Positions 39,589 through 52,400 of a stretch of DNA of 64,000 nucleotides are shown piece by piece; within the stretch, counting starts at the first letter, position 1, and each line of letters starts with the position of its first letter. The notes beneath the pieces were generated by a model that worked only from the letters and a program-made list of their open reading frames with translations, had not been told where the DNA came from and ran no database searches. Where the stretch lies: the NCBI GenBank assembly GCA_021234155.1, contig JAJEKV010000083.1:4383250-4447249 (forward strand). The letters are read 5' to 3'. The position numbers and the translations under genes are program-made. Origin of the DNA: Isoetes taiwanensis (Eukaryota; Streptophyta; Lycopodiopsida; Isoetales; Isoetaceae).

Positions 39589-40078
39589 GCATGCCTTTTC
39601 TGGTTGGGAGTTCGCTATTTTAGGCGCGGTTCTGCATCAACATCTCATCGGCGCTTCCTCTTCTCTCTCAGCAGTACCTTATTCTCTTTTCTTTGAACTC
39701 AGTCATGAGAGGGGCTTCTCTCTACTTGGTTTGGCCAATTTTGCGTTTCTTTCATGCTGTGGCATGTCCTTTCTCGGCCTTGACTCTTCTTTAGCCTTCA
39801 TCCTGTGACCTTCGTCCTCGATCCCAGTTTTGTTAAGGAAGTCCTTTGGTATTCAGGCGGTTTGTTGGTTTCATGCGAGCCCCATTCTAGAATCCCATCG
39901 ATCCGAGACATCGGATCGCCATTCTAGAAGGGGGGAGCATGCATGTCTTGCATCCATGCATGCGGCGCATGCCTTCTCTGGTTGGAAGTTCGCTATTTTA
40001 GGCGCGGTTCTACATGAACGTCTCATCGGCGCTTCCTCTTCTCTCTCAGCAGTACCTTATTCTCTTTTCTTTGAACCC
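39589..40078. repeat. Direct repeat pair (~115 bp) plus dispersed palindromic block
   Basis: GCATGCGGCGCATGCCTT.TC to ATTCTCTTTTCTTTGAAC occurs at about 39589-39698 and 39959-40078 with few changes. Just before copy 2, 39857-39960 has GGCGGTTTGTTGGTTTCAT and a hairpin CGATCCGA-GACA-TCGGATCG flanked by CCATTCTAGAA motifs. This block recurs at 44617-44737. Confidence 0.8.
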
Positions 40079-40335
40079 ACCCTCCCCCCCTTCTTTGTTT
40101 ATTGTATTTGTCGCCTAGCACGCGTGACCAGCCCCTCTATTTGAAGAGGTTTTTGTTTTATTGTCGCGTGGCACACGTGATTAGCCCCTCCACTCTGGGA
40201 GGTTTGTTTTGTCACGTTTTTTGTGTTGGTGATGTGCAGGTACAGGTTGGCGAGCGGCAACTATTTTGACTTCTCCATTCGTGGGTTTTGGGAGCGATTT
40301 CTCTGCCTTACGTTTGTCCAAGCCCCTTGCCGAAG

Positions 40336-40400
40336 GCTTATCACTAGGGTTTTTCCTCGAAAACCCGAAAGAGCGGGGTTTTTTAATCCCGGTGATAAGC
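40336..40400. repeat. Hairpin with 9-bp outer arms
   Basis: GCTTATCAC (40336-40344) pairs with GTGATAAGC (40392-40400). Inner CGGGGTT/GGGTTTTT runs add partial pairing with AAAACCC. Function unknown. Confidence 0.6.
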
Positions 40401-40444
40401 TTTCAGCAGGTACACCAGCCAAACATCTATTAGCATTGTATTTT

Positions 40445-40620
40445 AGAATATAGAATATAGAATATAGAATATAGAATATAGAATATAGAATATAGAATAT
40501 AGAATATAGAATATAGAATATAGAATATACATTAACGTCCCTCAGGTCGTGAGGCCCCCGGACTTATGTAGCATCCTGCGAGCTCCCATAGGGTGCTGCC
40601 AGCAAACAGACGCATAGGTT
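40445..40620 (-). mobile_element. (AGAATAT)12 minisatellite joined to a LINE-like 3' end
   Basis: 84 bp of perfect 7-bp repeat (40445-40528) are followed by ATTAACGTCCCTCAGGTCGT and GAGGCC. This resembles TTTTAACGTCCACGGAGGCG and GAGGCC next to the (GGAA) tail of the LINE at 6661. The repeat is probably the 3' tail of a minus-strand LINE, perhaps the one whose coding region resumes at 41487. Confidence 0.6.
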
Positions 40621-41486
40621 TTATGTAGCCATCTAGCGGGCTTCACTTGTTCTTTATATATTACCCGCATCGTGCTTATAGCTGGCTTCTTGGCCATACA
40701 CAAATGCATCGTTATAAACAGTTTTGAACTGTACTTTGTGGGCTTCTCTGATCCGCCTCATCCGTGCTTTTCAGATTATTAGCCCTCTCTCTTTGTGCAC
40801 CCCCCGGTGTCTTATTATCATGGAAACAATTAGCGGCTATTATTAGCCAAATGGCGATTTTTCACGGGGTCTAGACAATTTTTGCGGCGAATTTTATGAA
40901 GAGAGACTTTTAAAAATAAAATAAAAAATAGCCATAGTTAAAACAAGTACTCCATTATTTTTTTGAGATTAGCCAAACTATTTTCCCCTTTTCCTTAACG
41001 AAAAAGGAATTAGCCTTTCTTTATATTACAATATTTATGTATTAAATTCTTAATAGCCAAACAAAATGAACTCTTACTAAAGATTTTTACAGATCGCCAC
41101 CTACCATCATCTGTGATAGCAGTTTTGCAAATATTTCTATTACATATACCACATGTGCATCTTAAAAAGGAGTTGTAAGAGATGGCTAATATCCATCTAG
41201 ATGCTTGAGTTGGTTGCATAACTTTTTTCAAGGGTTAGAGATAAGTGCAATTTGATCACCCTATCTAGAAGGATGCCATTGCATTGAATGTAGTTCAGAC
41301 TATGGATGTTATAAGCGATGTTGCGAGCTTCTGTTAAAAGTCTTTTAATATCATTGTATGTTCCTTGATTGTTGACTATTATTTGTTATTGTTTAGTGCA
41401 ATATGTCTAAAACTATAGAATCTACATTTTTTTTCTTTTTCTAATTAGAAAAAATAGTCAAGTGAAAGCTTAAAGAAGTACTCAAT
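40621..41486. other. Unassigned DNA between a LINE tail and LINE coding region
   Basis: AT-rich; could be the long 3' UTR of the 41487-44475 LINE or inserted DNA. No gene recognised. Confidence 0.3.
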
Positions 41487-44475
41487 TCAAAAGCTTTGCC
41501 AAGTCCAAATACATATAACTGTAATGATAATAATAACTTTAGCCAAATATATATCATAAAATACTGTAAGATTTTGAAGAATAGCGAAATCATTTTTTAT
41601 GAAAAAATATATACTGTGTTTAATTTTTTCCCTGCTTATTATCATTTCTTTTATAGCTTTCGCTACATCTGTGAGTGTCTCTTCTTTGTCCATCAGTGCT
41701 GGGAGTAAGAGATCCCACCTGACCTTGTTAAATTTGGACCTTATGTCGGTGTAAACCGGGCACTCCTTTACCATGTGCTCTTCGTCTTCTATTTTTCCTG
41801 AGTCACATACTCGGCATATTCGCTCTGCTCTATCTATTTTCCTCCATCTATCTTTCTCAATTCGGAGGTCGTGGCTTCCCATCCCGAATCCGCCGGCGTT
41901 TCCCTCACACTCTTATTCAACATGCCGCTTTTGTATGTGATATGCCCCATCCGTCCCCTCGATTGAAGGTTTCCAATAGCCGTTTGCCTTTTTAGGCTCG
42001 TGGTGCCGCGGCCGCCCGCCTCATTGCTCGGCCTCGTCCATTCTTCGGTCCCATCCGGATGCCGCTTGTATAATCTGGCTTAGTTGCATCCCCATACTTG
42101 CCGTCCATTTGGCCAATTCGTTAAACCATCCCTTGCCCGTTGTTATGTGCTGTTTTGCTGATTCATCTATCGCTAGTGACGCATGCTTTGTCCTCTTCCC
42201 ATAGCTATTGTCCTTTATTAGGTACCTAATTGTTCTTTTCGGTGCCCTCACTTCCATTGGCTTTTCCCCGCCTCATATAAGATTGTTGCCAATGATGTAC
42301 TACGTCTTCACACGGAATTCCCAAAAATTCGCCATTGCCTCGGTATGCCTTCTTGTTTTTCCCATTTCTTCTCTGACAGGCCTGGTCCCCATGTCTCACA
42401 TCCGTACAACTGTGTTGATGCTACTATTGTGCTAAATAGGTATGCTTTGATTTCCCAATTGGTGTTGTTGCAATAATTCATCATGATGTAATAATTGCCT
42501 ATTGCTTTTATGGAATCACGTATCCTCTCCCTTTTGACCATTTCCCCATGTGTGTCGTACCCGGATATCTGTACCACGTGGGCTTCCTCTAGTTCCTCCC
42601 CTTGTATCTAAATGGCCTGTGCTTTTATCTTTGTCCCGGAAGGTCACTATTTTTGTTTTTCCCAGTTGTTGATCGTCACCCCGTCTCCTCACAAAATTCC
42701 TCTAGTATCTCTAACATTCTTGCATCCCTTTGGCTTTGGTCGCCATCATACCTAAATCATCCGCATATAGCATTATTGGGACTTTTGTTTTCCCTATCAT
42801 TGGTGCTTCACTTGCCTCCCCTCTTTCCCTCGACAAATTCTGTCAGGGGCATCTATGTATATCCCAAACCGTATGGTGATAGTGGACATCCTTGCTTTAC
42901 TCCCTCAGACGCATTCTATGGCTTCTCCTCCCCTCGCTTTAGCATACACCTTTTGGTATAGCCTTGCGATTGATCCTACTAACCCTTTTGGTGCTCTTAG
43001 TCCTATTAGCCTAAGTAGAAGCTTATCCCTAGGCACCGTGTCAAAGGCTTTTTAAAGTCCACGAAGCAACATATGATCTTCTTGTTATTCTCCTTTATGT
43101 CGCTCTATCATTATCCTTAGGGTCACCAAATGGTGCAGAGTCGAATACTCGGCCTAAAACCTGCCTTCGCCTTGTGCTCGAAAGCTTCCCCGCTCCGCCC
43201 GCGTTTTCAATTTTGATCCGGCGTTTCCCAACCATTTCGCGAATCTTGAATCAACCATAATAGTCCCAATTGCTTTCGGTTCCTCCTTGTTTCCTCCTTT
43301 GTGGAGCTGGATTACCTTGTTAAACTCGCCATCTTTCCTAAGACCCAATGTACTACCTCATTGAATATTTCGTTATAATCCCTATTATCTCTGTTCCTCA
43401 CGCGCCTTCAAAGATCTCCGCCAAGTAGCCCATATAGATCCCAGCTTTTATTGTTTGCCATTTTGTTTAGTGCCCATGTCACTTCTTCCTTGGAGAAAGG
43501 GGTTTGTGTCTACCTTCGGGTCCATGATTGGTGCGACCCCGTTTTGTACAACCGTTCTAGGTATCTTGTCGATCTATTTCTATTTCTATTTCCTCGCTTC
43601 TTCTCCTCCTCCTCCTGTTGATGTATCCGCTTTTTGCTTTTGAGCCTCTTTTCATATTGTTCCGTATACCTTAGGTCTCCTTTTCAGGTCTTGGCCAATC
43701 CCCATTGATGGTTCTTCAGTCCCCGGGTTTTCTTTCTTTTTGAATTTTCACGCATTTGTCATGCTTCCTCTTGGTATGCCTCAGTTCCTTTTGCCTATTT
43801 GGCTTTCCTTCGTTGTTCCATGCACCCTTCATCAAACCATACCGACCTTCGAAATGCTATAGCCCTCCTTCCTCTTTCTCTTCTCCCGAATGCCACTCTA
43901 GCTGCTTCCTCCAAGATGTCATTCATATCATTCCCCGCCCTTCACTCCCTCTCCCCATTCCTTCGCTTTTATTTCCTTTTTGTACTTTTTATGAATGTTC
44001 CCACTGCTTTCTCTCAATTTAATTGTTATTTCGGGCCTGTTTGCCTCTTCCTTGCTCGGCCATCCGTTTCTTCCCTTGTCACATTTATCTTGAGCAATAT
44101 GGGTCTGTGTCCCTCCCTCCTTCCTAGCGCCATTCCCCTAATTCCATCTTCCCATTTTTTATTGTTTCCTCATTTGCTATCACATAGTCTACTATGCTGC
44201 TCCCGTGAGCGTTTGTGCTTGTGAACTGGCCTGAATCCTCCCATATTCTTAAACCATTGCATATAATTGTATATGTCGCTGTACATACCTCCATCAGTGT
44301 TTCTCCTCTCGCTGTCAGTTCCATTTCATCTACCGTGTCCCGCTGCCATTCCTCCCCTCTTCCACCAGGTCCACCGCCCACTCTCGTTGTCTATCCCTGC
44401 TTTATGTGATTGTTCCCGTCCCGTCCTTGCGTTAATATCCCCCACTATGATCAACATTCCATCCCTATGTCTCAT
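41487..44475 (-). mobile_element. LINE, 5'-truncated, endonuclease-RT-zinc knuckle (broken)
   Basis: Minus-strand order: endonuclease with GDINART (44422-44442) and SIVDYVIANEE; RT fingers with NKVIQLHKGGNKEEPKAIGT and IMVDSRFAKW; a CCFVDFKK motif near 43060 with a frameshift straight after it; YADD at 42757-42768; LYGCETWG; and a C-terminal knuckle RICRVCDSGKIEDEEHMVKE. Frames shift repeatedly, so it is inactive. The 5' end stops inside the endonuclease near 44475. Same broad family as the 6661-11480 LINE. Confidence 0.8.
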
Positions 44476-44616
44476 GACAATCTCTCCCATGCTTAATAGT
44501 TCAATTTATGGGGTCCAAATTATATAATTGGATATTCCCTTTATTTTTCATGGGTAGTTCGCATGTGTGCGGCTACCCACTATTTGCTGAGATGAATGAG
44601 AAGCCTAGTCTAGTGG

Positions 44617-44737
44617 CGGTTTGTTGGTTTCATACGATCCCCATTCTAGAATCCCATCGATCCGAGACATCGGATCGCCATTCTAGAATGGGGCGAGCAT
44701 GCATGCATGTGGCGCATGCCTTCTCTGGTTGGCAGTT
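44617..44737. repeat. Dispersed palindromic block, second copy
   Basis: Matches 39857-39985: GCGGTTTGTTGGTTTCAT, CCATTCTAGAATCCCATCGA, the CGATCCGA/TCGGATCG hairpin, a perfect 14-bp palindrome CCATTCTAGAATGG and GGCGCATGCCTTCTCTGGTT. The two copies flank the LINE. Confidence 0.85.
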
Positions 44738-44739
44738 TG

Positions 44740-47531
44740 TGGCGTTGAAGTTGCAAATGTTAAATGCTTCCTGCTTTTGAAGCCATTGCTGCAGCAAAAT
44801 CAACTGTGGACCATGATGAGAGGCGCAACATAATTATTAGTTTATTTGAAAATTGTTATAATATCATGTTGTCTGAAGTAACCAGTCTAATTGGGAACAA
44901 ACTCTAAACTCATGGTGATAAATAAGTCTTTGTTGCTGTTTGCAGAAAAGGGTGACCATATTCTATTGTGTGTGCAAATGGAACAATGAAGCAATTAGCC
45001 AGCACTCAAAATGGTTCAATTCCATATTCCATCTTTGCCTATGTGCTTTTATCCTTGCACATCTATATGTTATATGATATTATAATCTTTTTCTAGATTC
45101 TGGGTCTTCCCAGGAAGAAGTCACCACCAAAGCTTTTAAGGTAAATATCCGAACTCTAACCGTGCTTATGCACTATCTAAACATGACTATCTGATTATTG
45201 ACTACTTTTATTCTGCAGGATAGCTATTGATACTATGTAACTTGCACTGTTTATGGCCATCCTGATCGATGCTACCATCTATTTGCACAAGATAAGGCCA
45301 AATGTGATAAACTTAGATCTAAATGAAGCATCATTTCTCCTCAGAGGTAGGATCAACCTAATTCATATTCTATGCTCTTTAGATATATTATTCTAATGTT
45401 TAGTCGTGTCTTTAATTTGTTGCGAAGTGATTGTAAGCAGAATGTTCTTTACAGTCATGTATTTAATTTGTTGTGAAATGATTGCAAGCACAATGATTTT
45501 TGATCACCTGCCTCATATCTGGATCCAGCCATAAGATTCCTAGATCAGATTTCAAATATCTAGGTTGCCATGAAATTATTATTAAATAGCTTAGCACATG
45601 TTCTTCACTATTGGTTGTGCTCGAATGCATGTGATAGTTGATGGGGAGGCATCAATTCCATTCTAATGGACGTTTCCTCTGTTAATATTTGGTCCTTTTA
45701 GGTATGTTTATTATATATTGGTTCTATTCGAAATGTTGCATCCATTATGTCTACGAATCTCAAGTTCATAGTATTGCTGCAGAAGATGGTATCTAATCTA
45801 GAATGTGCTTCTTATGAGACAAGTAATGTAGATGAACTTCGTGCTATACATGATGAACAATTTCTTCGCTTTCCTATTGTTGATCAAGGTAAAGTGTTAT
45901 GCAGTTGATGAATTGTTCTGACAAAATGTTGCTGATTTAACGAGTTTATAGATGTACATGATGTGCCACTACTCTCACACATGTATCTATAGCACCTGCA
46001 GGTTGTGATATTCCATTCCCATTATCTATAGGGTTTTAAAACATATCTTCCACATCTTTTGAAAGCATATCAGTATGCTCCCTTTGTGCTTCATCTCACG
46101 TGATTTAGTTTTTTAAATAATACAGATTATATTAGCCTAGAAGCACCAACACTTTGATAGACCCAACTTTCGTAATCTAGAATTCCAATTATGATAGAAA
46201 AGAAGGTGCCTCAAATTAAACAGTTCAATTGACAAAGGTCCAAGTCTAGATACATACTTCTCATATCTACAATTGTTTTTTTTTTTTTTTACAATGGAAT
46301 AATCTCTGTATAAGGTGTATACCTTCTATTCTTTTGCCTAATAAGAAGTTTTCTAGCAACATACTGCCTTTGAAGCACCCTTAATATTTGTGCAGGTAAT
46401 TTTTATGCATATTGAACTACATTATTATTATGAAGGCAAGCTGCTCAGGTTAGTAAACCTGCTGGGTCATGGTGCTTATAGATTTTGTCTACTTTAATTT
46501 GTTAAAAAATCTATTCTATTCTATTCTATAAGTGATGTATTGTGTGCTAACAAATGCAGTTGGCTTTTGTCGTCTTAGGATTGCAGGTTTCTATCAATTA
46601 GTGGACTCATGGACTATTATCATGATTCTGATGATATTCATTTAGCATTAGGCAGAAGAGACATTGACGTAAATTGCATTCAGAGGTGGGACTGTTTTAG
46701 GACTACATTTAACAAGCAATGCTGCCTATAAATGTCTGTTACTTTTAAATTAAATGTCAAGATTTAAGCAAGGCTTTGTAATGCAAATCAACCCTGATCA
46801 AACTTATCCAAATGATACTTGGGAATTGTATCTTGCTGAGAAATCGTTGAAGCTATATTTTTAAAAATGAATCTTATTGAATTATTTTCATCTTACTGTG
46901 GTTAGAGATACATTGCAGACATTAACCAGTTAAACTAGGGTGGTGTTTACTTAAATTGCAACTAACACATGACATGTAGATGTACTTCATCTCTAGGTAT
47001 ATGATCATTGTTGTTGAGAATGCACTGTTGTGGAAGATTAAAGTTTAATAGTTGCCACAACCATCTTTATAAGCAGAATAAGGCGCACACCCAATGGCCA
47101 TGACACGCCACAAATGCGAAACACATGTCTACACTATAAACATGTGAAACAGTATGAGAGAGTTAACACATCAAGTAAAATATTTAAATTCACTATGCTA
47201 ATTCACATCTATTACGAATTTTGGGTTATAGTTGAAGATTCATTTAAACAAGTTGGCTCAATATTAGCTTGATTGCAGTTTACATCTCACACCTCAGTGC
47301 AATTATTATTGTCAAACATGAAACTCCAAATCCCATGGCAATACTCTTTCCTCAGTTCAATGTCCACTCCAAATCCCATGATCTATACAGTGCCCAACTT
47401 ATAAACACATGCTCGAAGCTCCTAGAAATTATTCTATTGTGAATTGCAACTCTTATAGAACTAAATCAATTTTAGTGTGTTTCTAAATCCTACATTTTAT
47501 TCATATAATTCTACAATAAAATTGTAGTTAC
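44740..47531 (+). other. No named gene; several exon-like pieces
   Basis: Short plus-strand stretches read well and are bounded by splice-like sites: about 44770-44908 (KSTVDHDERRNIIISLFENC), 45109-45141 (ILGLPRKKSPPKLLR, then GT), 45220-45347 (after CTGCAG; contains a TAA, then IRPNVINLDLNEASFLLR), 45783-45888 (NLECASYETSNVDELRAIHD, CAG before, GT after) and about 46590-46685 (SGLMDYYHDSDDIHLALGRR). They could be remnants of one multi-exon gene, but I cannot name a family and no full frame assembles. Confidence 0.3.
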
Positions 47532-47559
47532 GCCCGGCAACGTCGGGCACTATAACTAG
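47532..47559 (+). mobile_element. Helitron-like 3' terminus
   Basis: Hairpin GCCCGGC, loop AAC, GTCGGGC (one wobble), then 7 nt, then CTAG and T. The same layout and loop occur at 5024-5052. The 5' end was not located. Confidence 0.5.
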
Positions 47560-48687
47560 TTATATTTACGATTGTCTTTACCTTTTTAGTCACGACATCA
47601 AAGCAGTTCCTTATGATAATAAAAAAGGACATTGACTATTTAAGAGGAGGACCACAACCAAAGGAGTGCAGCAAACAACTAAAGTCAGAGGAGCGAGATC
47701 AACTAGCAAATATTCTAGCAAACATTCGCTCATCTATCTCTGTAGCAATCGTTTATTAAAAGAAAGATATGTCAATGGCCATTCCAGTGTAACAGACCAT
47801 CAATGATATTGACCAAAGCATTCATTCTGGTTATCAGTCAGCAATCCGACATCTTGCCTTGCACCAGTGTAATCAAAGAATAACCTTTATAAATAGTCCA
47901 AGTAATTTGGATATGAAGAGGAAGAGTTTCTGCTGATTATCCAGCTTATTCATAAGCTATTGATATTTCTAAGCCGATCATATTCTTAAGCCAGCGTAAT
48001 AATCCCTTGATCAGAGGTTGTGATGTTGTAGTGATGATCACAACCATTAAGCTAGTGATTGTAACTTTGTCAGTATAGCACGTCAAGAACACGATGCCAA
48101 ACTACAAGGTGCCAAAATAGGACATGTTTATGACAAATAATACAATGCAACACATTCTGAAAACAATATGGAAATGTGGAATAAAAGAGAAACGACGGTA
48201 TTAAATGAGATATAAGGAAAAAAGGGAAAACAAGAAATGAAGGTCAACGTGTTGAGGTCCCGGTTGAGTGCCAGGAGGTTAGCCATATGGGAGAATGAGA
48301 AAAGAAAAGGACAAGTGAAAATATAATGACTACGTAAAATGACGTGTCGTTAGTAAAGCGAGTGCCGTATAGATGGTCTGTAATAATAAAGCAAAAGAGA
48401 TAATGGACATGTGAAATGAAATGAAAATGAAATGACTATGTAAAGTGACATATTCTAAGTAAAGCTATGCATGGAAAGAGTAGCCGACTGGGAATGGAAT
48501 AAAGTGGAGCTGAAGACATGTATATATATGCAACATTCAGAAGCAAACCAATGTTACGTCAATCTTATGCCCAGTCCAAATGCAAATTATCAAAAGAAGA
48601 AAGGGAATATGTGCTTATCAAGAGCAACAAATATCCGATCTTCTTAATTCAATGCACAACTATTATGATAAAAAAGACATGTTCTAG
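47560..48687. other. Unassigned DNA
   Basis: AT-rich flank of the Copia insertion; no gene recognised. Confidence 0.3.
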
Positions 48688-48692
48688 TGGAC

Positions 48693-49465
48693 TGATGGGT
48701 TGTCAGCTCATAAGTTGTTATTTCAATGCACATATGAATGATTAACTTGAGTACACAAACATCTAGAAGTTTACAAAGTCTGCCTATGAGAAGCAGTGGC
48801 AGTAGGCAGACTTAGGATCATAAGAAGAGGTTGATTGTTTTCAAATTAACCTATAGTGCAAGAAGTTAGGAATCATTCAATGGTTACAAGAAGATTCATG
48901 AAGAACAAGGTTAATAGGAGCAAAATTGGGGCAATGGTTCGAAAGCCTTTTTGGTTAAGCAGGCATGTGGGATATTTGAGAAAAGCCTTTTTCATGCATT
49001 CTTCATGTGGGATATATGGAGCCGAAGTTCGGAACAAAATTAGAAAGTCAATCTGGATCCATAACCGCCGGAATGAGTTTAGCTTCAGCATAAAAAGGGT
49101 GGTGCATTGATTGGGGGATACACAGATGCGATGGGGCTGATGATTTAGAGAAAAGCAGATGAAATTCGTGGATCAGCTGAACAATAGAAATCGGGTCAAT
49201 ACCAAATGAACCGTGTCAAGATCATTAATATTTTAATGGTAGAGTTGCATTTGGTTAAGATAATAAGGCAAGGATATGCCTTGATGATATATGCCTAGAA
49301 GATAATTTGTATGATTGTCTACTAGGTGGCTTGATACATGTAAGAATTAGTGACCATAATTTGGCTTCTTACATGATCAACACTTTGTATTTTCTTAATA
49401 GTTCTTGAGTTGGAAAAGAAATCGAAAATCTTACTAGACATTTGTTTTCCTTTAAATTTCCTTCA
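48693..49465 (+). repeat. Copia 5' LTR (LTR 1, 773 bp)
   Basis: Starts TGATGGGTTGTCAGC and ends TTTCCTTCA (TG...CA), followed at once by the primer-binding site. It contains the AGTTCTTGAGTTGGAAAAGA-type 3' portion shared by all three LTRs. This is the only complete LTR of the three. Confidence 0.92.
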
Positions 49466-49466
49466 G

Positions 49467-49480
49467 TGGTATCAGAGCCA
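49467..49480 (+). promoter_or_regulatory. Primer-binding site (initiator tRNA-Met)
   Basis: TGGTATCAGAGCCA, complementary to the 3' end of plant initiator tRNA-Met, one base after the LTR. It primes minus-strand DNA synthesis. Absent after LTR 2. Confidence 0.92.
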
Positions 49481-49484
49481 CAGG

Positions 49485-52400
49485 ATGTCTAGTAGATTTG
49501 CTGCTAGTTTGCTAAATACTATTGATGTATACAAAGGTGGTGCAGGGTTCCAGGTATGGAAAGATGCCATCAAGTATGTGTTAGAGGTGGAAGGCCTCTG
49601 GGATCTAGTAGATCCAAATGGTTCAGTTGTTGCAGTTGGTGCTGGAGCAAGAATTCTGACCAGGTCAGATTCTACAGGGTCTGCTGTAGGTACAGGAGCA
49701 GGGTCTGCTGCAGGTACAGGGGCTCAGGCTCAGGCAGCAGGAAGTGCTAGTGTAACAGGTGGAGCAGCCACCAGTGATTCCAGTGGAGGCAAATCACTGC
49801 AAGCTAAAGCAAAGGAAGCCCAAGGGATTATATGTTGTAAGGTAAGTCCTTCAATTCGTCTTAAACTTAGATCTCTTGGTCCTAGAGAGATGTGGAAATT
49901 TCTGTTAAAGCACTATGAAGAAAAAACCTCTTCCCAAATAGACTTGCTTGAAAATGAGTTAAGGGGTTTGAAATTAAGAGAGGATGAAGAGGTGGAAGAA
50001 TTTTTCAGCAAGTTTGATAATTTGATTGTTGATTTAAGTGGGGCAGGAGTAGCAATTTCTGAAAGGAGTCAGGTTTTACAAATATCAAGAGCTATAGGAG
50101 AGAATGAAACCTTGGCTTTATTTATAAGGAACTCTTGCAAAACAAAAGAAGAAGTTGAAGTTACCTTGAGGACAGAATGGGAACAAAAGAAAATCTTAAG
50201 GCAAAGCCAAGGTGAGGAAACTCCAGAAGTGTTAGTAGTGAAGAGGAAAGATAAAGTGGTATGCTATAATTGTCATGAATTAGGGCATTATAAAAATGAG
50301 TGCCCCAGACTTAAAAAAGATTTTAACTGTTATACGTGTGGGGGAAGAGGGCATATGGCATCAAAATGTCCCACACCAAAGAATGTCAGTAGATCTCGAG
50401 GCAGAGGAGAATCTAGCAGAGGTAGATCGGGTAGAGGAAGAGGTCGAGGACATGGAGCATATATTACTCAAGAACAAGAAGTATCTTCCAAAGGAGTGGC
50501 TGAGGAAGAAGATGAGGATGAGGTACATGCTCAACTTGCTGTATTAAATGATAAGATTGCTACTAATAAATCTGATCATTTGATAGTTGATAGTGGAGCT
50601 GAAAGATCAGTAGTGCAATCTACTGATTTTCTGAAGAATATTTCTGTCACTAATTCCAAGAAAATTCAAGTGGGAAATGGAGCTCTTCAAGAAGTAAAGG
50701 GGACTGGTCTGTTACAGTTGAAGGACCTTTCAGGAAATGTAGTGAACATAGAGAATGTTCTATGTGTGCCAGCAATAATTAAAAACTTGATTTCTGTTAG
50801 TCAATTGTGTGATTTGGGATATCGAGTGGTATTTGAAGGAGACAAATGTAATGTGTATATGAATAATGAAATAAAGTTTGTTGCTAAAAGGATTGGAAAC
50901 CTGTTTGAGTTGGATAATGTGAAGTATCCTTGCATAAATGCAATACAAGAAGAAAATGCAGACTTGTGGCATAGAAGACTTGCACATACGAATCATAAAA
51001 ATCTGAAACTCTTATTGAAGCTTGGCTATATTGACTATCATGATACAAATGATAATGAGGTTATATGTGAAGGATGTGCCTTAGGGAAACTAAATAGGTT
51101 GCCATTCCATAAAAGCAAAGCCAGAGCTCAGCAAGTTTTAGAATTGGTACATTCAGATCTGTGTGGCCCCTTGAATGTGCAAAGCAGGAATAATAAAAGA
51201 TACTTTATAACCTTCACAGATGACTACAGTAGGAAGTGCAAGACATATTGTTTGGCTAGGAAATCTCAGGCATTGAGTGCATTCAAGCAATATGTAGCAG
51301 AAATGGAAAGACAAACTGGTTATCAACTTAAATGCATCAGATCTGACAGAGGTGGAGAGTATCTTTCTAAACAATTTAAGCAATTTTGTATAGCTCATGG
51401 AATTAAGAGGCAGCTGACCTGTAGATATTCTCCTCAGCAGAATGGGGTCTCAGAAAGAAAGAATAGAACCTTGATGGATGCAGTGAGAGCAATGATAAAA
51501 GGGAGTGGTCTGCCCAATAAATTGTGGGAAGAAGCTTTATCTACTGCAGTACTAATACAAAACATGTTACCCCTAACTAGTCTAAAAGGGAACATTCCAG
51601 ATGTCCTATGGAATCCAAATCAAAAACTAAATTATGAAAGGTTTAAAGTTTTTGGTTGTTTGGTGTATACTCATGTTCCAATAGAATTAAGAAAGAAGCT
51701 TGATAATAAGGCTGAAATTGGATTTCTGGTTGGGTATGATGAGGAATCTAAGGGCTACAGAATATATGTTCCAGAAACCAAGTCGGTTATAATTAGCAGA
51801 GATGTTTTGTTTAATGAGAGCATACTATACAAAAACAGGTATTTAAAGGGTGTAAAAGCCACTATAACAAATCCAGAGGTACAACCTGAGTTTGCAATAG
51901 ATGATGCAGATGGCAATGAAGAAGAAGATGTAAACTCAGCAGCCACAGAGATTCCAGAAATTACAAATGTGCCACCAGAAGATCAAGATCAAGGAGGACA
52001 AGGGGACAATCACATAGAAAAGAAAAAAAGGAAAACCCAGGCAGAAAGATTAATGGAGGAAGCCAAATTGGAAGAAGGAAAACTATATGGAAGAGATGAA
52101 TTGGGAAGAAGCAGAAGAGTTGTTACATTTGAACCCGAGCAAATTATGGCCTTACTAGAGGATGATCTTATTCCACAAAGCTTTGAAGAAGTCCAACAAA
52201 GTAAAGACAAAGAGAAGTGGATGGCAGCCATGGATGATGAGCTCAAATCTTTCCAAGAAACCAAAACATATGAGCTGGTTAATTCTGATGGTAAGCAAAA
52301 TATTATAGGAAGTAAATGGTTATACAAAATCAAATTGAATCCTGATGGGACTAAGAAATTTAAGGCAAGATTGGTGGCTCAGGGATACACACAGAAGAAA

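Noticed and set aside
42602-44527. Pro/Ser/Leu-rich plus-strand frames resembling secreted or membrane proteins
   Set aside because: They lie antisense to the LINE endonuclease and RT motifs.
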